From an uncultured Gemella sp. (GTDB lineage Bacteria; Bacillota; Bacilli; Staphylococcales; Gemellaceae): DNA of 6,091 bases. A program made the position numbers and the translations under genes. Numbering within the stretch: position 1 is the first letter of the stretch; every line of letters starts with the position of its first letter. Below the pieces are notes generated by a model. The model worked only from the letters and a program-made list of their open reading frames with translations, was not told the origin of the DNA and did not search any database. Below are positions 6,043-6,091 of the stretch, one piece after another. Location: positions 1 to 6,091 of the forward strand of contig CAMYEU010000109.1 of assembly GCA_947254465.1 (NCBI GenBank). Reading direction: 5' to 3'.

Positions 6043-6091
6043 CTGTCTCTTATACACATCTCCGAGCCCACGAGACATCTCAGGATCTCGT
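6043..6091 (+). other. Illumina Nextera (Tn5) adapter left at the contig end; not genomic
   Basis: Bases 6043-6061 are CTGTCTCTTATACACATCT, the 19-bp Tn5 mosaic end used in Nextera libraries. Bases 6062-6076, CCGAGCCCACGAGAC, complete the read-2 side adapter. Bases 6077-6084, ATCTCAGG, occupy the i7 index position and match, from memory, the index sold as N715. Bases 6085-6091, ATCTCGT, begin the P7 flow-cell sequence. The order is exactly that of a read running through a short insert into its adapter. The first C (6043) could equally be genomic. This stretch should not be annotated as coding. Confidence 0.98.

Noticed and set aside
6043..6061. A real Tn5-type insertion sequence end in priA
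   Set aside because: The 19-bp mosaic end is an engineered hybrid sequence and is followed directly by library adapter, index and P7 bases, not by transposon sequence.

Overview
The window is a 6.1-kb piece of an AT-rich (about 30% GC by eye) chromosome from the Bacillota, class Bacilli. Every gene lies on the plus strand, and most have a strong AGGAG-type ribosome binding site. IreB, a DUF1292 protein, GpsB and a short-tailed MltG together point to Bacilli. A Gemella-like organism would fit the very low GC and compact operons, but that is a guess from style and not a demonstrated assignment. All complete genes look like ordinary vertically inherited core genes. I see no mobile element, CRISPR array, tRNA or rRNA.

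Left block (1-2460): the 3' end of a DegV-family fatty-acid-binding protein gene, then ireB, ruvX, a DUF1292 (YrzB-type) gene and mltG. Gaps are 15, 0, 25 and 2 nt, so this reads as one operon. It ends in a 19-bp stem-loop terminator at 2415-2457.

Right block (2476-6042): a sigma-A-like promoter (TTGAAT, 17 nt, TAAAAT) starts a second unit of rsmE, gpsB, coaBC and priA, with gaps of 12, 21 and 29 nt. This joins 16S rRNA methylation, a cell-division/wall-synthesis adaptor, coenzyme A biosynthesis and replication restart. The coaBC-priA pair is a common arrangement in Bacillota.

The left block carries IreB and MltG and the right block GpsB. All three belong to the PASTA-kinase/peptidoglycan-control network of Bacilli, so the window holds several parts of cell-envelope regulation within about 3.4 kb.

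The most important irregularity is not biological. The last 49 bases (6043-6091) are Illumina Nextera (Tn5) adapter: the 19-bp mosaic end, the read-2 adapter segment, an 8-base index and the start of the P7 sequence. The priA frame runs through it and would yield a false tail containing LLYTSPSPRD. True genomic sequence stops at about 6042, so priA is truncated by the contig end at roughly half its expected length. I found no convincing undescribed biological system here. The remaining points of interest are a perfect palindrome inside ireB and substitutions at regulatory or binding positions of IreB and GpsB.
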